This document shows positions 36,104 through 45,690 of a stretch of 64,000 bases of DNA, piece after piece. A program made the position numbers and the translations under genes. Under the pieces are notes generated by a model, which had not been told where the DNA came from, did no database searches, and saw only the letters and a list, made by a program, of their open reading frames with translations. Source of the DNA: Pseudomonas sp. NFR16 (GTDB taxonomy: Bacteria > Pseudomonadota > Gammaproteobacteria > Pseudomonadales > Pseudomonadaceae); the NCBI RefSeq assembly GCF_900108875.1, contig NZ_FNYJ01000004.1, positions 309,056 to 373,055 on the forward strand, in the 5' to 3' direction. Position 1 is the first letter of the stretch. Every line of letters starts with the position of its first letter.

Positions 36104-37396
36104 TCAAGCGAACGGGTGACGCAGAACGATGGTCTCGTTGCGATCCGGGCCCGTCGAAATAATGTCGATCGGGGCGCCGACCAGTTCTTCCAGGCGCTTG
36201 ATGTAGGCTCGAGCGTTGGCAGGCAGCTCTTCCAGCGTCTTGGCGCCCAGGGTGGATTCCGACCAGCCCGGCACCTGCTCGTAGACAGGCTCCAGACCAA
36301 TGTAACTGTCGGCATCGGTCGGAGCATCGATCACAGCACCGTTTTCGTTCTTGTAACCCACACAGATGTTGATGGTTTCAAGACCGTCCAGCACGTCCAG
36401 CTTGGTCAGGCAGATGCCTGAGATGCTGTTGACGTCGATGGCGCGACGCAGGATGACGGCATCGAACCAGCCGCAACGACGGGCACGGCCGGTGGTCGCA
36501 CCGAACTCGTGACCACGCTTGGCCAGGAAGGCACCCACGTCATCGAACAGTTCGGTCGGGAACGGACCGGAACCGACGCGAGTGGTGTAAGCCTTGGTGA
36601 TGCCCAAGATGTAATCGATGAACATCGGGCCCACACCGGAACCAGTGGCGATACCGCCAGCCGTGGTGTTGGAGCTCGTGACGTACGGGTAGGTACCGTG
36701 GTCGATGTCCAGCAGCGAACCTTGAGCGCCTTCGAACATGATGTCTTTGCCGGCGCGACGCATTTCATGCAGCGCAGCGGTGACGTCGAGCATCATCGGC
36801 TTGAGCAGTTCGGCGTATTCCATGCACTCGTCGAGCGTCTTCTGGAAGTCGACCGCAGGCTCTTTGTAGTAATTGACCAGTACGAAGTTGTGGTAGTCCA
36901 GCAGTTCGCCCAGCTTGGCGGCGAAGCGCTCGCGATGGAACAGATCACCGATGCGCAGGCCGCGGCGTGCAACCTTGTCTTCGTAAGCCGGGCCGATGCC
37001 ACGACCGGTGGTGCCGATCTTGTGCTCGCCGCGGGCTTTCTCACGCGCCTGATCCAGTGCGACGTGGTAGGACAGGATCAGCGGACAGGAAGGGCTGATG
37101 CGCAGACGCTCGCGCACAGGAATGCCCTTCTCTTCGAGCTTGTTGATTTCACGCATGAGTGCGTCAGGCGCCACGACCACACCGTTACCGATCAGGCACT
37201 GCACGCCTTCGCGCAGCACACCGGACGGAATCAGGTGCAGAACGGTTTTCTCGCCATCGATCACCAGGGTGTGACCGGCGTTGTGGCCGCCTTGATAGCG
37301 AACTACCGCGGTAGCATGTTCGGTCAGCAGATCAACGATCTTGCCTTTGCCCTCATCACCCCATTGGGTGCCCAGGACTACGACATTCTTACCCAT
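36104..37396 (-). CDS. purA: adenylosuccinate synthetase
   Basis: Forms adenylosuccinate from IMP and aspartate with GTP, the first committed step to AMP. The 430 residues begin MGKNVVVLGTQWGDEGKGK, which includes the P-loop GDEGKGK, and have the IMP-binding GHNAGHT and FEGAQGSLLDIDHGTYPYVTSSN segments. The ATG at 37396 has GAGGA about eight bases upstream. It follows hisZ by 53 bases and ends at a terminator. Confidence 0.98.
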   Translation of the reverse strand: MGKNVVVLGTQWGDEGKGKIVDLLTEHATAVVRYQGGHNAGHTLVIDGEKTVLHLIPSGVLREGVQCLIGNGVVVAPDALMREINKLEEKGIPVRERLRISPSCPLILSYHVALDQAREKARGEHKIGTTGRGIGPAYEDKVARRGLRIGDLFHRERFAAKLGELLDYHNFVLVNYYKEPAVDFQKTLDECMEYAELLKPMMLDVTAALHEMRRAGKDIMFEGAQGSLLDIDHGTYPYVTSSNTTAGGIATGSGVGPMFIDYILGITKAYTTRVGSGPFPTELFDDVGAFLAKRGHEFGATTGRARRCGWFDAVILRRAIDVNSISGICLTKLDVLDGLETINICVGYKNENGAVIDAPTDADSYIGLEPVYEQVPGWSESTLGAKTLEELPANARAYIKRLEELVGAPIDIISTGPDRNETIVLRHPFA

Positions 37397-37449
37397 AACA
37401 CTTGTCCTCATTCACGCAAACTGGTGCCGGCTGCCGCCGACTGGAAAAC

Positions 37450-38637
37450 TCAAGAGGCCAGCGGCATTACCTGCCAAAGCTCGCCGTGCTGAATCAATTG
37501 CCGATCACAGTCGGCTTCTTTCGCTGCCTGAACCTGCTGGCCCGGCAATGCCTGAACGACGCGCTCACCTTCGCCGCGCAGCTGACAGACCTTCTGCCAG
37601 AGCGCCGCATCGGTACTGTCGGGCATCCAGATACCGCCAGACGGCAACTCGATCTCTGCCCGCCCCAGCGTGACCAGGGTCTTCAGATCGGTGGAAAAGC
37701 CCGTCGCCGGACGCGCGCGCCCGAAGTCCGCACCGATGTCATCATAGCGACCACCTTGTGCGATCGACTGACCGACACCCGGCACGAAGACCGCAAATAC
37801 AACGCCTGTATGGTAGTGGTAGCCGCGCAACTCACCCAGGTCGAAGTACAACGGTAGCTCAGGAAAACGCGTCGACAGACGTTCGGCGATCTCCAGCAGA
37901 TCATCCAGCGCTTCGAGCACCGGCCCTGGCGCCGCTGCCAGACGCTCGCGCGCCTGCACCAGCACTTCACGGCCGCCACACAGGCCGACCAGCGAACGCA
38001 GCATGCCGGCCAGATCCGCCGAGAGACCTTCGGTCAGGGCGATGACTTCATCGATGGCCTTGCGCTGGAGCGCATCGAACAGCTGCTGTTCGACTTCGCC
38101 GGACAAGCCTGCCGCACGGGCCAGACCTCGATAGATGCCGACATGCCCCAGATCCATGTGGACGTCGGGCACGTCCGCCAGTTGCAACATTGCCAGCATC
38201 AGGCTGATGACTTCGACGTCGCTGCTCGGGCTTGCATCGCCATACAACTCGGCGCCCAACTGAATCGGGCTGCGCGAGGATGACAGTGCACGTGGTTGCG
38301 CGTGCAGCACGCTGCCGGCATAGCACAGACGACTCGGACCTTCGCGACGCAGCGTGTGCGCGTCGATGCGGGCGACCTGCGGCGTGATGTCCGCCCGGAA
38401 ACCCATCTGCCGACCCGATTGCGGATCGACCACCTTGAAGGTGCGCAGATCCAGATCCTGGCCAGCACCTGTGAGCAGTGATTCGAGGTATTCGATGTGC
38501 GGGGTTACGACGAACTCGTAGCCCCAGCTTTGAAACAGATCCAACACCTGACGACGCGCCACTTCTATGCGCGCAGCTTCCGGCGGCAGTACTTCTTCGA
38601 TGCCATCCGGCAGCAGCCAGCGGTCAACCGTTGCCAT
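37450..38637 (-). CDS. hisZ: ATP phosphoribosyltransferase regulatory subunit HisZ
   Basis: A histidyl-tRNA-synthetase-like protein of 395 residues that binds the short-form HisG to make the first enzyme of histidine synthesis and mediates histidine feedback inhibition. The class II aaRS fold is evident (MGFRADITPQVARIDAH and FDLGELRGYHYHTGVVFAVF), but the anticodon-binding domain is replaced. It is encoded just upstream of purA as in other pseudomonads; both draw on purine metabolites. Confidence 0.96.
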   Translation of the reverse strand: MATVDRWLLPDGIEEVLPPEAARIEVARRQVLDLFQSWGYEFVVTPHIEYLESLLTGAGQDLDLRTFKVVDPQSGRQMGFRADITPQVARIDAHTLRREGPSRLCYAGSVLHAQPRALSSSRSPIQLGAELYGDASPSSDVEVISLMLAMLQLADVPDVHMDLGHVGIYRGLARAAGLSGEVEQQLFDALQRKAIDEVIALTEGLSADLAGMLRSLVGLCGGREVLVQARERLAAAPGPVLEALDDLLEIAERLSTRFPELPLYFDLGELRGYHYHTGVVFAVFVPGVGQSIAQGGRYDDIGADFGRARPATGFSTDLKTLVTLGRAEIELPSGGIWMPDSTDAALWQKVCQLRGEGERVVQALPGQQVQAAKEADCDRQLIQHGELWQVMPLAS

Positions 38638-38827
38638 TACGCCTTTCCCCTATGATCCGGGCGGCCAACCCCTCGGGGCGAGCCTTGAGTGAAGCAGACA
38701 GCATTCTGCGGGCGCCAGACCGGAAACAACCCGATGCCTTGTGCGCCGCAGCGTTGCGAACACTGTCCTCGAAAAAACTGCCGCGCACGAATCACGCCAC
38801 GGCCAATCAATCGTGTAGACGCAAAAA

Positions 38828-38846
38828 AGCCGGGAATTTCCCGGCT
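38828..38846 (-). terminator. strong terminator of the nnr-hflC gene chain
   Basis: AGCCGGGA pairs with TCCCGGCT around a three-base loop, followed by a run of at least five T on the minus strand. It is 85 bases past the hflC stop codon. The rest of 38638-38930 has no gene; it should contain the hisZ-purA promoter. Confidence 0.9.
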
Positions 38847-38930
38847 GCCGCATCATACACACGTTTTAGCGCGCGATCACCCCGCCAGACAGTTTTGCCG
38901 CCCGGCGGGGGCATCGTTCGCGGGTCGCGA

Positions 38931-39800
38931 TTACGGCTTGGCTTTCTCCAGATAGCGGAAAAACTCGCTGCCCGGATCGAGCACCATCACGTCGCTCTTG
39001 TTGGCAAAGCTCTCGCGGTAGGCGCGCAGGCTGCGATAAAACGCGTAGAACTCCTGGTCCTGACCATAGGCCTTAGAGTAGATCGCGGCGGCTTGTGCAT
39101 CACCGTCACCGCGCGCCTCTTCGGACTCGCGATAGGCTTCAGCCAGCAGCACACGACGCTGACGATCGGCATCGGCACGGATGCCTTCAGCCAGCTCGTT
39201 ACCCTTGGCGCGATGCTCACGCGCCTCACGCTCACGCTCGGTGCTCATGCGCTCGAACACGCTGCGGTTCACTTCCTTCGGCAGGTCGATAGCCTTGACC
39301 CGGACGTCGATAACCTCGATGCCCAGCTCTTTCCCGGCCATCGTATTCAGCGACGCCGTGATATCGGCCATCAATGCGTCACGCTCACCCGATACCACTT
39401 CGTGCAGGGTGCGCTTGCCGAACTGGTCACGCAGACCGGATTCCAGACGGCGCGACAGACGCTCATCGGCGATTTGCTTCAGGCCCGATGTCGCGGTGTA
39501 GAAACGCTCAGCGTCCTTCACGCGCCATTTGGCATAGGCATCGACCATGACCGCTTTCTTTTCCAGCGTCAGGAAACGCTGAGTCGGTGCATCGAGGGTC
39601 AGCAGGCGGCCGTCGAACTTGCGCACCTGGTTCACGTAAGGAATCTTCACGTGCAGGCCCGGTGGAACATCGGCCTGAACCACTCGACCGAACTGCAGCA
39701 AAACTGCCCGCTCGGTCTGGGCAACGATATAGAAGCTGTTCCACGCAACGACTGCCAGCACGACACAGACGATCAGGGCGACCAGAGATTTATTGCTCAT
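38931..39800 (-). CDS. hflC: HflC, modulator of FtsH protease
   Basis: An SPFH/prohibitin-family inner-membrane protein of 289 residues. One N-terminal TM segment (about 5-22, SLVALIVCVVLAVVAWNSFYIV) is followed by a periplasmic SPFH domain and a long coiled coil (about 170-240) rich in Arg and Glu. With HflK it forms a cage around FtsH. Its ATG shares a base with the hflK stop (TGATG), indicating coupled translation. Confidence 0.97.
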   Translation of the reverse strand: MSNKSLVALIVCVVLAVVAWNSFYIVAQTERAVLLQFGRVVQADVPPGLHVKIPYVNQVRKFDGRLLTLDAPTQRFLTLEKKAVMVDAYAKWRVKDAERFYTATSGLKQIADERLSRRLESGLRDQFGKRTLHEVVSGERDALMADITASLNTMAGKELGIEVIDVRVKAIDLPKEVNRSVFERMSTEREREAREHRAKGNELAEGIRADADRQRRVLLAEAYRESEEARGDGDAQAAAIYSKAYGQDQEFYAFYRSLRAYRESFANKSDVMVLDPGSEFFRYLEKAKP

Positions 39801-40975
39801 CAGCGAGTCTCCCTAGTGCGCGTGTCGCGTTGCTGTTGCATGTCCGCGGCCCGAGAGCCCGGATCGACTACGGTCGCTGCTGCGCCGGTAGACGGAGCAG
39901 AGCCAGTGCGGCTGCTTTCGATCATTTTGTCCAATGGCAGGTAAAGCAGGTTGTTCTGACCCTTGTCGCCGGTCACGAGCACCTTGCTTGTGTTGCTGAA
40001 GACTTCTTGCATGGTGTCCAGATACAGACGCTCGCGAGTGACTTCGGGAGCCTTGCGATACTCGGAGACGAGCTTGGTGAAACGATCTGCCTCACCCTTG
40101 GCACGCGACACCACTTCATCGCGGTAACCGTTGGCGTCCTCGACAATGCGCTGAGCCTGACCACGAGCCTCTGGAATCACACCGTTGGCGTAGGTTTCGG
40201 CCTGGTTGCGCGAGCGTTGCTCGTCTTCACGGGCGCGGATCACGTCATCGAACGCTTCCTGAACTTCACGCGGTGCCGCAGCGCTCTGTACGTTCACCTG
40301 AGTCACGGTGATGCCGGTGCGATACGTATCGAGGAAACGCTGCAAGCGCTCCTTGATCTCGCTGGCCATCAACTCACGACCTTCGGTGAGCACCTGATCC
40401 ATTGCGGTAGAACCGACAACGTGGCGCAGTGCACTTTCAGTTGCATGCTGCAGACTGACTTCAGGCTGATCCACGTTCAGCACGAAATCCTGCAGGTTGG
40501 TGATCTTGTACTGCACGGTCAGAGGCACCTCGACGATGTTTTCGTCTTCGGTCAGCATCTGGCCCTGCTTGCTGTACGCACGTTCGCGCGTCACGTTTTC
40601 AAGATATTTGCGATCGAATGGCGGGAAATAGATGTTCAGACCCGAACCGACCGTTTCGTAGTATTTGCCGAAGCGCAGGACAACGGCCTGCTCCTGCTCG
40701 TCGACCACGTAAATTGCGTTGTAGAGCCAGATCGCAAGCAGCACGACCAGACCGATGCCGAGCAGGCCGAAGCCACCGCCCTTGCCCGAACCGCCGCCAC
40801 TACCGCCGCCGTCACCACTACGTTTCTTGCCACCACCGAACAACCCATTCAGGCTTTCCTGCAGCTTTCGGAAGGCCTCGTCGAGATCTGGTGGCCCCTT
40901 GCGGTCGCCGCCCTTGCGCTTGCCACCCCAAGGATCCTGATTATTCGAGTTGCCACCCGGCTCATTCCAAGCCAT
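39800..40975 (-). CDS. hflK: HflK, modulator of FtsH protease
   Basis: A 391-residue partner of HflC. A Gly/Asn/Lys-rich cytoplasmic N-terminus (MAWNEPGGNSNNQDPWGGKRKGG) leads to a TM segment at about residues 72-92 and an SPFH domain. I place the start at 40975, where GGAG lies six bases upstream; a longer reading adds eight non-conserved residues. It is 96 bases downstream of hflX. Confidence 0.97.
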   Translation of the reverse strand: MAWNEPGGNSNNQDPWGGKRKGGDRKGPPDLDEAFRKLQESLNGLFGGGKKRSGDGGGSGGGSGKGGGFGLLGIGLVVLLAIWLYNAIYVVDEQEQAVVLRFGKYYETVGSGLNIYFPPFDRKYLENVTRERAYSKQGQMLTEDENIVEVPLTVQYKITNLQDFVLNVDQPEVSLQHATESALRHVVGSTAMDQVLTEGRELMASEIKERLQRFLDTYRTGITVTQVNVQSAAAPREVQEAFDDVIRAREDEQRSRNQAETYANGVIPEARGQAQRIVEDANGYRDEVVSRAKGEADRFTKLVSEYRKAPEVTRERLYLDTMQEVFSNTSKVLVTGDKGQNNLLYLPLDKMIESSRTGSAPSTGAAATVVDPGSRAADMQQQRDTRTRETR

Positions 40976-41071
40976 AGCGCTCTCCATCTGATAAAGCAAA
41001 GACGCGCCCGCGGCGCGCCGACCAATGCTACAGAATGCCCGTCAAAGCAGCACAACCGCTTTTTCAGGCTT

Positions 41072-42373
41072 TTATTGCAAAGTGTGTTGCTCGATGAATT
41101 CCAGCGGCTGCAGTCCTTCGCGACTCACCAGGCGATTGAGTTCAACTCGGGGTAAACGCACAGCCAACAGGCTCTGGCCTTCTTCATCATGCTCTTCGCT
41201 CTGTACCGCACCCAACTGGAAAAACTGGGCGCGCAACCGGGCGAAGCGTTGCGACAGGCGCAAAGTTCCAACGAACAGGTCGTTGCCCAGCAATTCGGCA
41301 ATCGCTTGCCGAAGCAGATCCAGACCACGACCGTCACGAGCAGAAACCCAGACCCGCTGCGGCTTGCCATCGGCATCGCGTTGTATCTGGGGCTCGACCC
41401 CTTCGAGCAAATCGAGTTTGTTATACACCTCGAGCATCGGCAAGTCCTGGGCACCGATCTCGCCCAGCACCACCATCACCTGCTCGATCTGCTCCATGCG
41501 CTCAGGCTCGTGAGAGTCGATGACATGCAGCAGCAAATCCGAATTGCTCGACTCTTCGAGCGTAGCCCGAAAGGCCTCGACCAGCTTGTGCGGCAGATGG
41601 CGGATAAAACCCACCGTGTCCGCGAGTACGATCGGGCCAAGGTCGTTGAGCTCGAGGCGACGCAGGGTCGGGTCGAGCGTTGCGAACAGTTGGTCAGCAG
41701 CGTAGACGTCAGAATCGGTGACCGCATTGAAGAGGGTCGATTTGCCGGCGTTGGTATAACCGACGATGGAAACGGTGGGAATATCGGCCCGTGAACGACC
41801 GCGACGCGCCTGATCACGCTGGCTGCGGACTTTCTCAAGCCTGCCCTTGATCTGACGCAGACGAACCCGCAACAGACGACGGTCCGTTTCCAGCTGGGTT
41901 TCACCCGGTCCACGCAGGCCGATACCGCCGCCCTGACGCTCGAGGTGAGTCCAGCCGCGTACCAGACGGGTGCTCATGTGCTCAAGCTGAGCCAGTTCGA
42001 CTTGCAGCTTGCCTTCATGAGTGCGCGCGCGCTGGGCGAAGATGTCGAGAATCAGGCCCGTACGGTCAAGCACGCGACACTCGAATACTCGCTCGAGGTT
42101 GCGTTCCTGACTGGGTGTAAGGACATGATTGAAAATGACGATATCTGATTTCTCGGCTTTGACCAGATCGCGCAGTTCCTCGACCTTGCCGCTGCCTACC
42201 AGATATTTGGCCGTTGGCCGATGCCGTGGCACGTTGACGAATGCGACGATATCGGCGCCTGCCGAAAGAGCCAGTTCCCGGAACTCCTGCGGATCTTCGC
42301 GCGCCTCAGGGTCCTGACCATCCAAGTGAACGAGGATGGCCCGTTCACCACCACCGTGGCGCTCAAAGAACAA
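41072..42373 (-). CDS. hflX: ribosome-associated GTPase HflX
   Basis: A 433-residue GTPase that splits or rescues stalled 50S/70S ribosomes during stress. It has an N-terminal HflX domain (about 20-180), then a TRAFAC GTPase domain with P-loop GYTNAGKST near residue 205, DTVGF and the NKLD specificity motif. It follows hfq with a 12-base gap, so it is in the same chain. Confidence 0.97.
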   Translation of the reverse strand: MFFERHGGGERAILVHLDGQDPEAREDPQEFRELALSAGADIVAFVNVPRHRPTAKYLVGSGKVEELRDLVKAEKSDIVIFNHVLTPSQERNLERVFECRVLDRTGLILDIFAQRARTHEGKLQVELAQLEHMSTRLVRGWTHLERQGGGIGLRGPGETQLETDRRLLRVRLRQIKGRLEKVRSQRDQARRGRSRADIPTVSIVGYTNAGKSTLFNAVTDSDVYAADQLFATLDPTLRRLELNDLGPIVLADTVGFIRHLPHKLVEAFRATLEESSNSDLLLHVIDSHEPERMEQIEQVMVVLGEIGAQDLPMLEVYNKLDLLEGVEPQIQRDADGKPQRVWVSARDGRGLDLLRQAIAELLGNDLFVGTLRLSQRFARLRAQFFQLGAVQSEEHDEEGQSLLAVRLPRVELNRLVSREGLQPLEFIEQHTLQ

Positions 42374-42385
42374 AGCAGACTCCTA

Positions 42386-42646
42386 TCAGGCGTTACCTGG
42401 CTCTGCGTCAGCCTGGTCGGATTCGGACGCGCTAGGCAGACGAATAGGACGAACCGGAACGACGGTAGAGATGGCGTGCTTGTAAACCATCTGGCTGACA
42501 GTGTTCTTCAGCAAGATCACGAACTGGTCGAAGGACTCGATGGTGCCTTGCAGCTTGATGCCGTTTACCAGATAAATCGAAACCCCAACCTTTTCTTTAC
42601 GCAAAGTGTTCAGGTAAGGGTCTTGTAGCGAATGCCCTTTTGACAT
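42386..42646 (-). CDS. hfq: RNA chaperone Hfq
   Basis: An 86-residue Sm-fold protein that pairs small RNAs with mRNAs and, with Crc, represses catabolic genes in pseudomonads. Sm1 (YLVNGIKLQGTIESFDQF) and Sm2 (VYKHAISTVVP) are present. The start MSKGHSLQDPYLN at 42646 has GGAG eight bases upstream; the longer frame is not used. The C-terminal tail is short, as in Pseudomonas. Confidence 0.98.
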   Translation of the reverse strand: MSKGHSLQDPYLNTLRKEKVGVSIYLVNGIKLQGTIESFDQFVILLKNTVSQMVYKHAISTVVPVRPIRLPSASESDQADAEPGNA

Positions 42647-42736
42647 GTGCCGCACTCCTTTAAGGATCAATAGAATAAATTCGAAAACATCGGCTTGGGC
42701 CGTTACCCCCCAAGGATAGACGGCTATTGCAAGGAC

Positions 42737-43708
42737 TCAGCTCAATATGGAGACCGATCCCAGGTATTTCAAGGCGCGTGGCAGATTGTCGCAAGCCAGG
42801 CTGTCCAACCAGTGTAAATCTTCCCAGCTTCGCAACCAGGTGAACTGTCTCTTGGCCAACTGGCGCGTGGCGATGATGCCGCGTTCCTGCATCTGGTCAT
42901 GGGTCAGTTTGCCGTCCAGATAGTCCCAGACCTGGCGATACCCTACAGCTCTTATAGACGGTAAATTCGAGTGAAGGTCCCCTCTCGAACGCAGCGCTAT
43001 AACTTCTTCCACGAATCCCTCATCGAGCATTTGCCTGAAACGAAGAGCGATCCGGTCATGCAACACCTTGCGATCCGTCGGTGCTATCGCGAGATTTGCG
43101 ACAGTATAGGGCAATTGATGACGCCCCGAAGCGCTAGCTTGAGCAGTTTGCGCACTTTGTTGCTCGCGATGTGCGGTCATGCTCATCCCGCTGACCCGAT
43201 AAACTTCCAGCGCCCGAACCAGACGCTGCGGATCATTGGGATGAATTCTTGCCGCCGACACCGGATCGACGCTCGCCAGCTCATCGTGCAACGCCTGCCA
43301 GCCACGACTGGCCGCCTCGGCTTCCAGTTGTGCACGAACCTGAGCGTCAGCTGCCGGCATGTCCGCCAGGCCTTCCAATAGAGCTTTGAAATACAACATG
43401 GTGCCACCGACCAGCAGGGGAATTTTCCCTCGAGCGGTGATTTCAGCCATCGCTTCCAAAGCGTCACTGCGAAAGTCCGCGGCCGAATAACTCTGCGACG
43501 GGTCGAGGATATCGATCAGCCGATGTGGATACTTGTCCAAAAGCGCTTTTGAAGGCTTTGCCGTGCCGATGTCCATGCCGCGATAAACGAGCGCGGAATC
43601 GACGCTGATCAACTCGCAGGGCAGCACTTTGGTCAGCTCGATGGCCAGGTCGGTCTTGCCAGCGGCAGTCGGCCCCATCAAAAAGATGGCCGGAGGAAGA
43701 GCACTCAT
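42737..43708 (-). CDS. miaA: tRNA dimethylallyltransferase
   Basis: Adds an isopentenyl group to A37 of tRNAs reading UNN codons. The 323 residues begin MSALPPAIFLMGPTAAGKT with P-loop GPTAAGKT at 12-19, followed by DSALVYRGMDIGTAKP. The ATG shares its A with the mutL stop codon (TGATG). It lies 90 bases upstream of hfq, the classic miaA-hfq-hflX order. Confidence 0.97.
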   Translation of the reverse strand: MSALPPAIFLMGPTAAGKTDLAIELTKVLPCELISVDSALVYRGMDIGTAKPSKALLDKYPHRLIDILDPSQSYSAADFRSDALEAMAEITARGKIPLLVGGTMLYFKALLEGLADMPAADAQVRAQLEAEAASRGWQALHDELASVDPVSAARIHPNDPQRLVRALEVYRVSGMSMTAHREQQSAQTAQASASGRHQLPYTVANLAIAPTDRKVLHDRIALRFRQMLDEGFVEEVIALRSRGDLHSNLPSIRAVGYRQVWDYLDGKLTHDQMQERGIIATRQLAKRQFTWLRSWEDLHWLDSLACDNLPRALKYLGSVSILS

Positions 43709-45690
43709 CAGCGACCGCGCAAAAATAGTTTGTCGAGGTCGTCCAGGCCCAACTGGGTCCAGGTCGGTCGTCCATGGTTGCACTGGCCACTTCGCTCAGT
43801 GTTTTCCATGTCGCGCAGCAGGCCGTTCATTTCCGGAATCGCCAGACGCCGGTTGGCCCGCACGGCACCATGGCACGCCATCGTTCCTAGCAGCTCGTTC
43901 ATGTGAGCCTGCACCCGGTCACTGGTGCCGTATTCCATCAGGTCAGCGAGAACGTCGTGCACCAGCCGGTTTGCCTCGGCCTGCTTCAACAACGCCGGGA
44001 TCTGTCGGATCGCCAGGCTCTCGGGACCGAGACGCTGCAATTCGAAACCCAGCTGCTGGAAGGTGGCCATGTGCTCTTCAGCGCAATCGGCCTCACGCTG
44101 ACTAACGGCGATGGACTCGGGCACCAGCAACGGTTGCCCGCTCAAGCCTTCGCTGGCCATCGCGATTTTCAGGCGCTCGTACATGATCCGCTCGTGGGCG
44201 GCGTGCATGTCGACCAGCACCAGGCCGTGGGCGTTTTCAGCAAGGATATAGATGCCTTTAAGCTGCGCGAGCGCGTAGCCAAGGGGCGGAATATCGCCCT
44301 GAGACTCGGGCAGATCAACGCGCGTGCCGGGCTCGGGGTTGGCCGGAGTACCCGGCAATGGCGCAAAAAACGTGCTGTAGGCGGCGCGCGCCTCTTCGGC
44401 CGGCAACACCGACGCCGGACGCGGCGTGTACTGGTATTGATAACCGGCGCCACTACCTGAGCTGCTTGCTCCAGTGGGTGGATTCCAGGCCGGACCCTGC
44501 GGAGTCTCGAGCACATTATTGGCCAGACGCATCTCGCCTTGTGGGCCGAACTCGCCAGCCTCTGGCCCGCTGGGGCGGACAAGCGCAGTGACCGACGTGG
44601 TCCCCGCCAGTTGATCCTCGGGGCGTACATCGCCCAGCGCACGGTGCAAGGTCCCGTAAAGGAAATCGTGAACCATGCGGCCGTCACGGAAGCGAACTTC
44701 GTGCTTGGTGGGGTGAACGTTGACGTCGACGACGGCTGGATCGACCTCGAAAAAGAGCACGAAGGTCGGGTGGCGCCCGTTGAACAGCACATCGCGATAG
44801 GCCTGACGCACCGCGTGGGCAACCAGCTTGTCTCGCACGGCCCGGCCGTTGACGAAGAAATACTGCAAGTCCGCCTGACTTCTGGAGAACGTCGGCAACC
44901 CGACCCAGCCCCAGAGTTTCAGGCCGTTGCGTTCAACCTCGATCGGCAGCGCCTGCTCAAGAAAGCCCGGCCCGCACACTGCCGACACACGTCTGGCGCG
45001 GGCAACATCATCACGGGCCTCGTGCAGGCTGAGAATGGTCTTGCCGTTGTGGCGCAGGTGAAAAGCCACATCGAAGCGCGCCAGCGCCATGCGCTTGATC
45101 ACTTCCTGCAAATGATCGAATTCGGTCTTCTCAGCCTTGAGAAACTTGCGCCGCGCGGGAGTGTTGAAAAACAGATCGCGCACTTCCACCGACGTACCCA
45201 CCGGGTGCGCGGCTGGCTGGACGCGGGAAGCCATGTCGCGGCCTTCGGTCTCCACCTGCCAGGCTTGATCGGCGTCACGGGTGCGCGAGGTCAGTGTCAG
45301 GCGCGCCACGGAGCTGATCGACGCCAGCGCCTCGCCGCGAAATCCGAGGCTCATCACACGCTCAAGGTCTTCGAGCTCGCGAATCTTGCTGGTGGCGTGC
45401 CGCGCGAGGGCCAGTGGCAGATCGTCCGCCGAAATGCCGCCGCCGTCGTCGCGCACGCGCAACAGCTTGATACCCGCCTGCTCGACGTCGACATCAATGC
45501 GTCGCGCACCGGAGTCCAGACTGTTTTCCAGCAGTTCTTTGATGACCGATGCCGGACGCTCGACCACTTCACCGGCAGCGATCTGGTTCGCAAGCCTTGG
45601 GCTGAGCAATTGGATACGGGCAGCTTCGGCCGCATTGTCGGCGCCGGAGGAAACCTCGAAGCCTTGATCGTCCAGCAGCAGGTCGGTCAT
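43708..45690 (-). CDS. mutL: DNA mismatch-repair protein MutL
   Basis: The ATPase linker between MutS and downstream repair factors. The 660 residues have a GHKL ATPase (LLENSLDSGA, DDGGGI, TSKI, FRGEALASISSVA) in the first 330, a variable linker rich in Pro, Ser and Gly, and a C-terminal dimerisation domain. The C-terminus ends FLRGR. It overlaps amiB by four bases (ATGA) and miaA by one. Confidence 0.97.
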   Translation of the reverse strand: MTDLLLDDQGFEVSSGADNAAEAARIQLLSPRLANQIAAGEVVERPASVIKELLENSLDSGARRIDVDVEQAGIKLLRVRDDGGGISADDLPLALARHATSKIRELEDLERVMSLGFRGEALASISSVARLTLTSRTRDADQAWQVETEGRDMASRVQPAAHPVGTSVEVRDLFFNTPARRKFLKAEKTEFDHLQEVIKRMALARFDVAFHLRHNGKTILSLHEARDDVARARRVSAVCGPGFLEQALPIEVERNGLKLWGWVGLPTFSRSQADLQYFFVNGRAVRDKLVAHAVRQAYRDVLFNGRHPTFVLFFEVDPAVVDVNVHPTKHEVRFRDGRMVHDFLYGTLHRALGDVRPEDQLAGTTSVTALVRPSGPEAGEFGPQGEMRLANNVLETPQGPAWNPPTGASSSGSGAGYQYQYTPRPASVLPAEEARAAYSTFFAPLPGTPANPEPGTRVDLPESQGDIPPLGYALAQLKGIYILAENAHGLVLVDMHAAHERIMYERLKIAMASEGLSGQPLLVPESIAVSQREADCAEEHMATFQQLGFELQRLGPESLAIRQIPALLKQAEANRLVHDVLADLMEYGTSDRVQAHMNELLGTMACHGAVRANRRLAIPEMNGLLRDMENTERSGQCNHGRPTWTQLGLDDLDKLFLRGR